From contig NZ_CP025030.1 of the NCBI RefSeq assembly GCF_002812705.1, positions 2,170,001-2,234,000 of the forward strand: a stretch of DNA of 64,000 nucleotides. Reading direction: 5' to 3'. The stretch's first letter is position 1, and every line of letters begins with the position of its first letter. A model generated the notes under the pieces. That model did not search any database and was not told the DNA's origin. It worked only from the letters and a program-made list of their open reading frames with translations. Below, one piece after another: positions 34,074 through 42,729 of the stretch. This DNA is from Achromobacter spanius. Lineage in GTDB: Bacteria; Pseudomonadota; Gammaproteobacteria; Burkholderiales; Burkholderiaceae_B. A program made the translations under genes and the position numbers.

Positions 34074-35570
34074 GTGTTGAGGGCGCCGTGTTGGTGGCCC
34101 GCCTTGCTTGCAGGCCTGATCGTGCATACCCAAGCTTCCCCCGCTTCCCCGTCCTCGTCCATTCCCCTTTTGGCCTGCCTGTCCTTGTGCATGCTGCTGC
34201 CCGCGCTGGCGACGAGTATTGCCAACGTCGCGTTGCCGACGCTTGCGCAAGCGTTCGAGGCGCGCTTTCAAGACGTGCAATGGGTGGTGTTGGCGTACTT
34301 GCTTGCCATCACCACGCTGATCGTCAGTGTGGGCCGCTTGGGGGACTTGGTGGGGCGTCGGCGTCTGATGCTGGTGGGTATCGTTCTGTTCACCGTGGGG
34401 TCGGCGCTGTGTGGCGCTTCACCCTGGCTGGGCGGCTTGATGGGCTTGATCGGGGCGCGAGCCGTACAAGGCCTGGGCGCCGCCGTCATGATGGCGTTGA
34501 CGATGGCGTTCGCCAGCGAAGCCGCGCCCAAGGAGAAGACTGGTAGCGTGATGGGGCTGCTGGGCACGATGTCAGCGGTGGGCACGGCGTTGGGGCCCAC
34601 CTTGGGCGGCTTGCTGATCAGCGGCTGGGGCTGGCCGCTTATCTTCCTGATCAACCTGCCGCTGGGCGCGGTGGCGTTTGCGCTGGCCTGGGCTTATCTG
34701 CCGGCGCACCGGAAGCCTGTCGCCCAGCCACGCGCGCGCTTTGACGTGATGGGTTCGCTGCTGCTGGCGCTGGGCATTGCGGCGTATGCGCTGGCGATGA
34801 CGGCGGGTGGCGGCTTTGGCGGCTTTGGCGCAACCCAGGCCGTGCTGCTGTTGGCGGCCATGGTGGCGGCGGTGGCATTCGTGCGGATGCAGGCCAGGGC
34901 CGCGTCGCCCTTGATTCAGTTGGCGCTGTTTCGCCAGCCCACTCTGCGGGCGGGCGTGGCGACCAACACACTGGTGTCCACCGTGATGATGACGACGTTG
35001 GTGGTGGGGCCGTTCTACCTGGCGGGCGCGTTGGGCCTGGATGCCGCGCGGGTCGGGCTGGTGATGTCCTGCGGACCGGTCGTGGCGGCGCTGGTGGGCG
35101 TGCCGGCCGGGCGCGGCGTGGACCGCTATGGCGCGCAGCGCGTGATGCTGGCCGGCTTGGCCGCGATGGCGACGGGCGCGATCCTGCTGCCCTGGGTGCC
35201 GCTGGTGGTCGGCGGTGTGGCGGGGATGGCGCGCATGGCGGAATACGTGGCGCCGCTGGTCGTGATCACCAGCGGCTACGCGCTGTTCCAGGCCGCCAAC
35301 AGCAGCGCCGTCATGTCCAGCGCGGGCGCGGACCAGCGTGGCGCGGTATCGGGCGTGTTGAACCTGTCGCGCAACCTGGGCTTTATCACGGGCGCATCGT
35401 TGATGGGCGCGGTGTTCGCCTGGGCGGCTGGCGCGGGCGACCTCCGGGCCGCATCGCCCGCCGACTTGGCGACGGGCATGCGGTGGACGTACGCCTTGGC
35501 CGCGGCCTTGTTGCTGGCGGCCTTGGCCTTGGCGGCGCTGGACCGGGGCCGCGCGCGGGTGGTGGCTTAG
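34074..35570 (+). CDS. MFS multidrug exporter, EmrB/QacA type
   Basis: The roughly 498-residue membrane protein has fourteen predicted helices and DHA2-family motifs. Motif A is VGRLGDLVGRRRLMLVG, and LGTMSAVGTALGPTLGGLLI is the antiporter motif C. The N-terminus is uncertain: the frame opens with GTG at 34074, but no clear ribosome site is visible and a GTG at 34122 would place the first helix at a more usual distance. Drug or metabolite efflux is likely, under the divergent LysR. Its TAG overlaps the stop of the convergent oxidase gene by three bases. Confidence 0.85.
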   Translation: MLRAPCWWPALLAGLIVHTQASPASPSSSIPLLACLSLCMLLPALATSIANVALPTLAQAFEARFQDVQWVVLAYLLAITTLIVSVGRLGDLVGRRRLMLVGIVLFTVGSALCGASPWLGGLMGLIGARAVQGLGAAVMMALTMAFASEAAPKEKTGSVMGLLGTMSAVGTALGPTLGGLLISGWGWPLIFLINLPLGAVAFALAWAYLPAHRKPVAQPRARFDVMGSLLLALGIAAYALAMTAGGGFGGFGATQAVLLLAAMVAAVAFVRMQARAASPLIQLALFRQPTLRAGVATNTLVSTVMMTTLVVGPFYLAGALGLDAARVGLVMSCGPVVAALVGVPAGRGVDRYGAQRVMLAGLAAMATGAILLPWVPLVVGGVAGMARMAEYVAPLVVITSGYALFQAANSSAVMSSAGADQRGAVSGVLNLSRNLGFITGASLMGAVFAWAAGAGDLRAASPADLATGMRWTYALAAALLLAALALAALDRGRARVVA

Positions 35571-37117
35571 AACGACACCATGTCGGCCGGGTTGATGATG
35601 CCCATCACGCCCAGCGCGCCCTTGATCAGCGGAATGGCGACGGGCGACAAATGCCGGCCCAGCGGAATGCCCGCGTGGTCAAAGCGCGTCAGCATGGCGT
35701 AGTCGGTGTTGCGACCGGTCAGGTCGTCGCTGATGGCGCGGCCGATGCGCACCGTCTGCGCCACGCCGTGGCCGCTCCAGCCATGCACCATGTACACCGG
35801 CACGTCGCCCGCGCTCTTGCGGCTGTCGGTGGCGCCGTTCAACGTCAGGTCGCTGATGCCGCTCCAGGAATATTCCAGTTCGGGCTTTTCCAACTGCGGG
35901 AACACGGTCTTGATGCGGTCCAGCAGGTAGTTGTTGACGTCGCGCGGCGACCACGAATTGCCCGTGCCTTGGCCGCCGAACAGCAGCCGCTTGTTGCGCA
36001 CCGGGCGGTAGTAGTCAATTTGCAATTGCGTGTCGTAGACCGGCAAGCCCGACGGAATCAGCGCATCCAGGGTATCGCCCAGCGGCGGGGTGACGGCCAC
36101 ATAGGTGAAGAAGGGCACGGTGGTGGCGCTGCCGGGCATGAACTGGAAGGTGGCGCTGTGCACGGCCAGCACCACGGCGCGGCGGGCCTTGATGGCGCCT
36201 TGCGCGGTCTTGACCAGCGTGCTGCCCGGCGACGCTTCAATGGCTTGCGCGCTGGTGTTGTCGTAGACCCGCCCGCCCAGTTTGACGAAGGCGTGGACCA
36301 GGCCGCGCAGCAAGGCCAGCGGCTGCACCTGGCCGCCACCGCCGTCGATGGCGGCGCCAAAATAGATGTCGGACTTGACGTACTGCTCTTTCAGTTCGTG
36401 CCGCCCGATGATCTTCACGTCGTCATCGCCCAGGCGGCGGCGCGCGTCGGCGTTTTCAACCAGCGCGCCCATGTGGCCCGCGTGTACCGCCGCCGTGATG
36501 TGGCCGCGCTTGCGGTCGCAATCAAAGCCGTAGCGGTCGCGCAGGCCGTCCACCGTTTCCATGGCTTCCACGGATGCAAAGCGCCACAGCCGGCGCGCTT
36601 CGTCGGTGGAGAGATTGTCCAGCATGGTGCCGGCTTCCCAGCGCGCCAGGCCGGGCGTCATCTGCCCGCCGTTGCGGCCCGAGGCGCCCGAGCCGATATG
36701 ATCTTTTTCGATCAGCACCACGTCGACACCGGCTTCGGCCAGGTGCAGCGCGGTGGACGCGCCCAGCAGGCCGCCGCCGATGACGACGACTTCGCAGTCC
36801 AGGTCGCCGGGCAGGGTGCCAAACGACGGCCACTCGGACAGGGACGCTTCGTAATAGTTGGCGGGCATGGGGTCGGACGGGCTGGCATCTTGGCGCCAGT
36901 TCCAGATGCGCGGGTCGATGCCCAGCCGGGTGGCGGTCTTGCGCGCGTCTTGCAGCAATTGGGCGGGCTGCAAGGCCGTGTTGCCGAGCGGCACGGTGGT
37001 CAGTGGCGAGGACAGGGCGGAGGAGGCCGCCGGCCACAGGCCCAGCGCGCCGACGGCGGAAGCGGCGGTGGATGCGGCCGCCGTCTTGAGGATGAATTCG
37101 CGTCGATTCAATGTCAT
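35567..37117 (-). CDS. Tat-signal FAD oxidase, gamma-glutamylputrescine oxidase (PuuB)-like
   Basis: The 516-residue protein begins MTLNRREFILKTAAASTAAS, a twin-arginine signal. A DAO-family FAD domain follows, with CEVVVIGGGLLGASTALHLA at about residue 107 and SGASGRNGGQMTPGLARWE, the pattern of PuuB and related amine oxidases. PuuB proteins oxidise gamma-glutamylputrescine or other primary amines in the cytoplasm, so the Tat leader is unusual and suggests a periplasmic oxidase. It is the last gene of the operon that also encodes an aminobutyraldehyde-type dehydrogenase. The ribosome site AGGAAACT precedes the ATG. Confidence 0.87.
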   Translation of the reverse strand: MTLNRREFILKTAAASTAASAVGALGLWPAASSALSSPLTTVPLGNTALQPAQLLQDARKTATRLGIDPRIWNWRQDASPSDPMPANYYEASLSEWPSFGTLPGDLDCEVVVIGGGLLGASTALHLAEAGVDVVLIEKDHIGSGASGRNGGQMTPGLARWEAGTMLDNLSTDEARRLWRFASVEAMETVDGLRDRYGFDCDRKRGHITAAVHAGHMGALVENADARRRLGDDDVKIIGRHELKEQYVKSDIYFGAAIDGGGGQVQPLALLRGLVHAFVKLGGRVYDNTSAQAIEASPGSTLVKTAQGAIKARRAVVLAVHSATFQFMPGSATTVPFFTYVAVTPPLGDTLDALIPSGLPVYDTQLQIDYYRPVRNKRLLFGGQGTGNSWSPRDVNNYLLDRIKTVFPQLEKPELEYSWSGISDLTLNGATDSRKSAGDVPVYMVHGWSGHGVAQTVRIGRAISDDLTGRNTDYAMLTRFDHAGIPLGRHLSPVAIPLIKGALGVMGIINPADMVSF

Positions 37118-37147
37118 GTCGAGTTTCCTGAAAGCGGGTGCGGAGGC

Positions 37148-37519
37148 TCAGGCCGTCTTGAGTTTGGGAGCATTGCCGTAGCGGTTGCGGCCCGAGGCGC
37201 CGGCGGCAAGCATGAAGGGCTGCAACAGCAGGGTGCCGATGACCGGCACGGCATGCAGAAGGCCCCACCAGCCGCTGCGGCCGCTATCGTGCAGGCGGCG
37301 TATCGATACCGCCAGTGCGGGAAGAAAGGTCAGCAGCAGAAAGCCCGCCGTGTACCAGCCGAACAGGATTTCGGGGTTGGCGATGGCCAGCGCGCGTTCC
37401 ACGGCAGAAATTGCCAGCACCATCAAGATCTGGCACAGCACGAAGATCCAATACTCGCGACGCGGCGCGCGTCCTTCGAAGACGGCGTAGTGTTTAAGGG
37501 CTTGCAGATACCACTTCAT
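37148..37519 (-). CDS. DUF805 inner-membrane protein
   Basis: The 123-residue protein begins MKWYLQALKHYAVFEGRAPR with the REYWIFVL segment, the DUF805 signature. It has three hydrophobic helices and the conserved VSIRRLHDSGRSGWWGLL loop. I start at 37519 (AGGAGAACC upstream) because upstream in-frame residues are proline-arginine rich and unlike the family. It lies 30 bases before the oxidase gene. DUF805 proteins have no established function. Confidence 0.87.
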   Translation of the reverse strand: MKWYLQALKHYAVFEGRAPRREYWIFVLCQILMVLAISAVERALAIANPEILFGWYTAGFLLLTFLPALAVSIRRLHDSGRSGWWGLLHAVPVIGTLLLQPFMLAAGASGRNRYGNAPKLKTA

Positions 37520-37651
37520 GAAGGTTCTCCTGTTTGCAAAAGATGTGCGCCATCCGCGCCGGGGTGGGTGCGGGCGGCGGGGAAACGCCAAAGAAATAGG
37601 GGGGGGCGGGCGTGGCCCGCGTGGGGTCAGCCCGTCAGGGGCTGGGGCCCG

Positions 37652-38428
37652 CTACGTGTGGCCGCTAAGGTGCGGCAGGCCCAAGGGGCCGGGCAGGCCG
37701 AAGGCCGTGCGCGGCGGTGCGGCGGGCAGTACCGCCAGGCGCAGCGCGCGGGGGGCGCCGATCAGGCGGTCGCCGTGCTGTGGCCGCCACAGGCTGCCAG
37801 GGCGAATGCGGTGGGCGGTGGACATGACCACGCGCGAATCGGCATTGAGCACCAGCGCCGGCTTGCCGATATGGTGCAAGGCGGGCAGCAGCATGCGGTC
37901 CAGCGTCGAGACCAGCACGTCGACGGCGGCAACGCCCGCGCAGGCGTCCTGCACCAACACCGGATGCGCGGCGGTGATGGTGTAGGCGCCGTTGCAGATG
38001 TAATCCACATAGGGGCCTTCCACCACCGGGCGCAGGCAACGCGCGGGCTGGTCAAACCAGGCGAACGCGCGGAAGTCCAATCGCCGCCGTGTTTCCTGGT
38101 TGCGATCCAACTGCGCCTGCTGCATCGACGGGCCTTCCTGCTGCCACCATTCCAGCGTCCAGTAGCCGTCTTCGGGTCCGACCGGCGCCGCGTAGCTGGC
38201 AAAGCCCGCGCCGTTGCACCAGGGGTTGAGTTGCAGCGCCACCTGAATATGGGTTTGCAGCGCGCGGCGGTGTTCGCCCGACAGTCGCAGGCCGCTGCCC
38301 GGCGCCGGGGTCTGCCCCGACAGGATCTGGGCCGCCGCCTCAGCCAGCGCGCCGGCGGTGTTCTGCGCGTCGTTCAGGACGCATTCCAGAATGCCGTTGG
38401 CGCGGTCGATATGAGCGTCTTCGTTCAT
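37652..38428 (-). CDS. Cache-domain protein, probably a cytoplasmic sensor
   Basis: The 258-residue protein has a cache-like middle section: GAGFASYAAPVGPEDGYWTL, the FRAFAWFDQPARCLRPVVEG stretch, and VDYICNGAYTITAAHPVLV. It lacks a signal peptide and any membrane helix, so unlike most cache domains it appears cytoplasmic. It is encoded directly after the GntR gene and before the oxidase. It may bind the amine substrate or product and modulate the regulator, which is an inference from position only. Confidence 0.7.
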   Translation of the reverse strand: MNEDAHIDRANGILECVLNDAQNTAGALAEAAAQILSGQTPAPGSGLRLSGEHRRALQTHIQVALQLNPWCNGAGFASYAAPVGPEDGYWTLEWWQQEGPSMQQAQLDRNQETRRRLDFRAFAWFDQPARCLRPVVEGPYVDYICNGAYTITAAHPVLVQDACAGVAAVDVLVSTLDRMLLPALHHIGKPALVLNADSRVVMSTAHRIRPGSLWRPQHGDRLIGAPRALRLAVLPAAPPRTAFGLPGPLGLPHLSGHT

Positions 38429-38471
38429 CTGCCGTCTCCTCTGCCCAGGCTTGCCGCCAGCGTCAGCGGCC

Positions 38472-39218
38472 CTAGGTCTGTTGTGGCGGGGGCGCCGTGG
38501 CGTCCAACCGCAGTTTGTGTTCAAGCAGGTGGTCGGTTTGTATGCCGATCATGTCCTGGGCACAGGCGCTGCTGGCCGCCTCGTCGCCTGCAAGCAGCGC
38601 GGCCTGCAGGCGGCGGTAGGCGCCCACGATGCCGGTGTGCAGCGCCGCGTGCGGGTAAATGGAGGCGACCAGCGGCGCCCATTCCGCCTGGATCGCCAGT
38701 TCCTGGTTGGCCAGCCGCGCGGACTGCGCGTGGGTGGCCAGCATCAGCAGGCAGCGCATGTCGGCCTGGGCGCGCGCCTGCGGGTCGGCTGCCGCCTGGA
38801 ACTGATCGATCTCGCGCGCCAGCCGCTGATGTTCATCGGCGGTGGAGCGTTGCGCGGCCAGCTTCGCGCTGTGACCGACCACGGCGCAATGCAGTTCGCC
38901 CAGGTCGGCCAGGTCGCCGGGCGTGGCCAGCCGCAGCGGATGGCGATCGTGCATCATCTGCGCCGGTACCGGGCACACGAAGCTGCCGTCATTGCGTCCG
39001 CGCCGGGTATCGATCAACTGCCGGGCGCGCAAGGTGTTCAAGGCCTCGCGCATGGTCACGGGCGACACGCCCATCAGGCGTGAAAGCTCGTTCTCGTTGG
39101 GCAGTTGCTCGTCGGCATGCAGCAGGCCGGCCACGATCGCGTTGCTTAAGCGTTCGACCACCTGCTCCGAGCGCGTGCCTTGGCCGATGGGGGCATAGAC
39201 GATGGCGTGGGCGGTCAT
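38472..39218 (-). CDS. GntR-family regulator (FCD subfamily)
   Basis: The 248-residue protein starts at 39218. Its N-terminal winged helix includes RSEQVVERLSNAIVAGLLHA and LPNENELSRLMGVSPVTMRE. An all-helical FCD effector domain at about residues 100-235 carries the HCAVVGHSAKLAAQRS and MRCLLMLATHAQSARL regions. The Asp/His metal ligands of FadR-C domains are only partly present. It sits inside the putrescine-type operon it probably controls. Confidence 0.87.
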   Translation of the reverse strand: MTAHAIVYAPIGQGTRSEQVVERLSNAIVAGLLHADEQLPNENELSRLMGVSPVTMREALNTLRARQLIDTRRGRNDGSFVCPVPAQMMHDRHPLRLATPGDLADLGELHCAVVGHSAKLAAQRSTADEHQRLAREIDQFQAAADPQARAQADMRCLLMLATHAQSARLANQELAIQAEWAPLVASIYPHAALHTGIVGAYRRLQAALLAGDEAASSACAQDMIGIQTDHLLEHKLRLDATAPPPQQT

Positions 39219-39268
39219 GGCGGGACTCCGGGGCGGGAATGGGAAACGTGCATCATGCCATGGTGGCG

Positions 39269-40066
39269 CTAGAAGATGCCGTGGCGATGGCGCGCCTGGC
39301 CGTCCTCTGGCACCGGCGTGATGGCGTCCCACAGTTCGGCGACCTTGCCGTCCTGCACGCGCCACAGTTCGAAATAGGCATGGCGCTCGCCGGCGATGCT
39401 GCCTTCCGAATGCGTCAGCACGAAGTCGCCTTCGGCCACGCTGCGGTGCACGCGGCTGTATTGCAGCCCCTGGCCCGCTTCCCGCAACTGGTTCAGGAAG
39501 TCGACCACGGCCACCGTGCCGTCGGCGATGTCAGGGCTGTGCTGATGAAAGCCTTCGCCGTTGCAGTAATCGTTGAAGGCGGAATAGTCGCCTTCGATCA
39601 GGGCGCGGGTGAAAAAGGCCATGACCAGGGCGCGATTGGCCTCGACGTCCTGGCCCGCGCGCGGTTGCGTGGGGCCATCCAGTTGGGTGCGGCCGCTGGC
39701 GTTGGGCGGGGCTTCGGGGACCAGGCCGTCCCAGTGTTCAACAATGCGGTTGTCGGCCACGCGGTAGATGTCGAAGCCCACCAGTGCTTGCTCACCCAGG
39801 CCGGTGTAGCGGCCCTGGATGGCAACCAGGTCGCCGTCCACCAGTACGCGGTAAACCTCGTGATGCAAGTCGGTATGTTCCTGCACCAGCATGAACAAGC
39901 CGTCCGCGCCGTCTTTCACCAGCGGGGAATGCTCAATGAAGCGCGGCGAGAAATAGCGCTCCAGCGCGCCGGTGTCGCGCAGCGTGAATAGTTCATGGTG
40001 CGCGCGGGCGACAAGGTCACGCAGGACATTGGCCTTGGGCGGGGTGGTGTGTGAAGTCGTGGTCAT
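39269..40066 (-). CDS. Tandem SnoaL-like (NTF2 fold) protein
   Basis: The 265-residue product contains two SnoaL-like repeats. The first has ALERYFSPRFIEHSPLVKDG and IVEHWDGLVPEAPPNASGRT. The second has YSAFNDYCNGEGFHQHSPDI and KVAELWDAITPVPED. Each repeat has the His and Asp positions seen in SnoaL-type enzymes. The start at 40066 is supported because upstream in-frame residues read as a shadow of the dehydrogenase gene. It lies 14 bases after the aldehyde dehydrogenase stop. The function is unknown; an accessory isomerase or binding role is possible. Confidence 0.8.
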   Translation of the reverse strand: MTTTSHTTPPKANVLRDLVARAHHELFTLRDTGALERYFSPRFIEHSPLVKDGADGLFMLVQEHTDLHHEVYRVLVDGDLVAIQGRYTGLGEQALVGFDIYRVADNRIVEHWDGLVPEAPPNASGRTQLDGPTQPRAGQDVEANRALVMAFFTRALIEGDYSAFNDYCNGEGFHQHSPDIADGTVAVVDFLNQLREAGQGLQYSRVHRSVAEGDFVLTHSEGSIAGERHAYFELWRVQDGKVAELWDAITPVPEDGQARHRHGIF

Positions 40067-40080
40067 GGCGATTCCCCCGG

Positions 40081-41511
40081 TTAATCGTGCGAGCTCATCA
40101 CGTGCTTGACGCGCGTGTACTCTTCGAAGCCGTAGGCGGACAGGTCCTTGCCGTAGCCCGAACGCTTGAACCCGCCATGCGGTGCTTCGGCGGTCAGCGG
40201 GATGTGCGTGTTGATCCACACCGTGCCGAAGTCCAGGTCGCGCGACAGGCGTTGGGCGCGGCCATGGTCGCGCGTCCAGACGCTGGCGGCCAGGCCGTAT
40301 TCCACGTCGTTGGCCTTGGTGATGGCGTCGGCTTCATCAGAGAATTTCTGCACGGTGATGACGGGGCCGAATACTTCGGTCTGGATGGCTTCGTCGTGCT
40401 GTTGCAGGCCGGTGATGACGGTGGGCTCGAAGTAATAGCCAGCGCGCGCGGCGTGGCGACCACCGGTTTCAACCCGGGCGTGGGCGGGCAGGCGCTTGAT
40501 GAAACCCTGGATGCGTTCCAGTTGCGCCGCGTTGTTCAGCGGGCCGTACAGCGCGTCTTGGTCGTCGGGTTCGCCAAAGCGCGTGTCGCGGGCGGCGGCC
40601 ACCAGCTTTTCAACGAAAGCGTCGTGGACGGATTCCGCGACGATGACGCGCGTGGCGGCGGTGCAGTCCTGGCCGGCGTTGAAGAAGCCCGTCATGGCGA
40701 TGTGCTGCGCGGCGCGGTCCAGGTCGGTGTCTTCAAAGACGACGACCGGCGCCTTGCCACCCAGTTCAAGGTGAGCGCGCGTGAGGTTGGCGGCGGCGGA
40801 CGCGGCCACTTGCAGGCCGGCGCGCACCGAACCCGTGATGGATACCAGCGCGGGGGTCTTGTGCGACACCACCTTGGCGCCCGTGGCGGCATTGCCCAGC
40901 ACCACGTTGAAGGCGCCCGCGGGGAAGAACGGCGCGGCGATTTCGGCCAGCAGCAAGGTGCTTTCAGGCGTGCTGTCGCTGGGCTTGAGCACCACGGTGT
41001 TGCCCGCGGCGAGCGCCGGGGCGATCTTCCATACGGCCATCATCAGCGGGTAGTTCCAGGGCGTGACCTGGCCCACCACGCCCAGCGGTTCGCGACGGAT
41101 GCTGGAGGTCAGGCCTTCCATGTATTCACCGGTGGCCTTGCCTTCCAGGAAGCGGGCGGCGCCGGCAAAGAAACGGATCTGGTCCACGCACACCGCGACT
41201 TCTTCCGAGGCGATCAAGTGCTTGAGCTGGCCGGTGTTGCGGCTTTGGGCGTCAACCAGGCGCTCGCTGTTGGCGGCGACGGCGTCGGCCAGTTTCAACA
41301 AAGCTTGCTGGCGGGCCGACGGGGTGCTGCGACCCCAGGTCTTGAAGGCGTGGCTGGCGGCGGCATAGGCGGCGTCCACGTCGGCGTCATTGGCGTTGGG
41401 AGAGCGGGCGATCGGCTGGCCGGTAACGGGGCTGATCAGATCAAAATACTCAGAGCCCTTGGACTCCGCGTACTGGCCGTTGATGAAATGCTTGAGGGTG
41501 GGCATCGCCAT
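40081..41511 (-). CDS. Aldehyde dehydrogenase, gamma-aminobutyraldehyde dehydrogenase-like
   Basis: The 476-residue protein has TPWNYPLMMAVWKIAPALAA, SITGSVRAGLQVA, the catalytic Glu in LELGGKAP and the nucleophile Cys in FFNAGQDCTAATR. The NAGQDC form of the cysteine motif is typical of gamma-aminobutyraldehyde dehydrogenases (PatD/YdcW). Together with the PuuB-like oxidase it suggests a putrescine-to-GABA route. It is the first gene of the operon, preceded by GGAGAC and an AT-rich promoter stretch (about 41545-41585). Confidence 0.88.
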   Translation of the reverse strand: MAMPTLKHFINGQYAESKGSEYFDLISPVTGQPIARSPNANDADVDAAYAAASHAFKTWGRSTPSARQQALLKLADAVAANSERLVDAQSRNTGQLKHLIASEEVAVCVDQIRFFAGAARFLEGKATGEYMEGLTSSIRREPLGVVGQVTPWNYPLMMAVWKIAPALAAGNTVVLKPSDSTPESTLLLAEIAAPFFPAGAFNVVLGNAATGAKVVSHKTPALVSITGSVRAGLQVAASAAANLTRAHLELGGKAPVVVFEDTDLDRAAQHIAMTGFFNAGQDCTAATRVIVAESVHDAFVEKLVAAARDTRFGEPDDQDALYGPLNNAAQLERIQGFIKRLPAHARVETGGRHAARAGYYFEPTVITGLQQHDEAIQTEVFGPVITVQKFSDEADAITKANDVEYGLAASVWTRDHGRAQRLSRDLDFGTVWINTHIPLTAEAPHGGFKRSGYGKDLSAYGFEEYTRVKHVMSSHD

Positions 41512-41646
41512 GGTTTGTCTCCGAAGGGGGATGGGGGGCTTGTTCTAATAGTTATATTCTCTGATGTTATAGGTATTAATTCTGCTGGGGTAAACCCTGG
41601 AGCTATCAGAACTGCCAGGGACGCCTTAGTCAGCCGCATCAACGCA

Positions 41647-41673
41647 AACGCCCGGGCACAAGGCCCGGGCGTT
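41647..41673 (-). terminator. Hairpin terminator downstream of the Bug receptor gene
   Basis: Perfect 11-base arms AACGCCCGGGC (41647-41657) and GCCCGGGCGTT (41663-41673) surround a 5-base loop. On the minus strand the stem is followed by TTTGCG, a weak T-run. It lies 50 bases past the receptor stop and upstream of the next operon promoter. Confidence 0.7.
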
Positions 41674-41722
41674 GTCATTCATCGGAGGGTTTGAGAAGGT
41701 GGCCTGCCGACGGCCGGCACCC

Positions 41723-42688
41723 TTACTCAGCTTTCAACCCCGCCTTGAGAATCAGCGGTTCCCACTTCAGCCGTTCGCTGCGCGCAAAGGCTTCCAGTTC
41801 GGCCGGCGTGCCGCCGCCGGGTTCGTGGCCCAGTTCCAGCAAGCGCTGCCGCACCTCGGGTTGCTTCAGAATCTTGACCAATGCAGCGTTCAACTTCTGC
41901 ACCACCGCGGGCGGCGTGCCCTTGGGCGCGTACATGCCGTTCCACGCGATCACCTGAAAGTCCGGCAGGCCCTGCGCCGACACGGGCGGCACGCCGGGCA
42001 GCAAGGCCGACTCCTTCAACGACGTGACGGCCAGCGCGCGCAGCTTGCCGCTGGTAATGAACGAGCGCGCGGCGCTGACGGTATCGATGCCGATCTGCAC
42101 CTGCCCGCCCATCAGATCGGTGGTGGCGGTGGCGGAGCCCTTGTAGGGAATGCCTCGTATGCTGGCCACGCCTTGCTGCTTCAGCAGTTCAAACACCAGG
42201 CGCGCTGTGGTGCTGGGCATGCCGACGGTGACGCTGTCGGGCTTGGCCTTCTTCGGGTCTTGCAGGTCCGCCAGGCTCTTGTAGGGGGATGCCGGCGTCG
42301 TCAACAACACCATCGGAAACGAACTGACCAGCATGATCGGTTCAAAATCCTTGGCGGGATCAAAGTTGGTGGAGGCGTAGATGTACTGGTTCAGCACATG
42401 GGTGCCGTTGGTGCCCATCAGCACGGTGTAGCCGTCGGGCGCGGCGCGGGCTGCTTCGGATGCGCCGATGTTGCCACCCGCGCCAGGGCGATTTTCAACA
42501 ATGAAGGGTTGGCCGACCTCGCGCGCCAGGTAGTCGCTGAGATAGCGCGCGGCCACGTCGGTGCCTTGGCCCGCCTGATACGGCACGATGATCCGCACGG
42601 GTTTGGAAGGGTAGTTGTCCGCCGCCGCCACGGGCTGCGTGCACAGCAGGGTCGCCGCCAGCGCGGCGATCAAACGTAGTGATTTCAT
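41723..42688 (-). CDS. Bug/TctC-family periplasmic solute receptor
   Basis: The 321-residue precursor has the signal peptide MKSLRLIAALAATLLCTQPV, cleaved near VAAAD. The mature start YPSKPVRIIVPYQAGQGTD is the Bug hallmark. ENRPGAGGNIGASEAAR and IPYKGSATATTDLMGGQVQI form the carboxylate-binding pocket. These receptors bind carboxylic acids; no TctAB membrane genes are present here, as is common in this bacterial group. It ends the operon that encodes a CoA ligase, a CoA-transferase and a hotdog dehydratase, and probably captures their substrate. Confidence 0.92.
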   Translation of the reverse strand: MKSLRLIAALAATLLCTQPVAAADNYPSKPVRIIVPYQAGQGTDVAARYLSDYLAREVGQPFIVENRPGAGGNIGASEAARAAPDGYTVLMGTNGTHVLNQYIYASTNFDPAKDFEPIMLVSSFPMVLLTTPASPYKSLADLQDPKKAKPDSVTVGMPSTTARLVFELLKQQGVASIRGIPYKGSATATTDLMGGQVQIGIDTVSAARSFITSGKLRALAVTSLKESALLPGVPPVSAQGLPDFQVIAWNGMYAPKGTPPAVVQKLNAALVKILKQPEVRQRLLELGHEPGGGTPAELEAFARSERLKWEPLILKAGLKAE

Positions 42689-42729
42689 GGTGGTGTCCTG
42701 GGTTTTCTTATGGGCTTGCGTTCTTGCTG

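Noticed and set aside
35483..39991. Very long plus-strand open frame (about 1500 codons) across the oxidase, cache and GntR genes
   Set aside because: It is antisense to six well-supported genes and its product is low-complexity Arg/Ala/Gly/His without domains; it is a GC-rich shadow frame.
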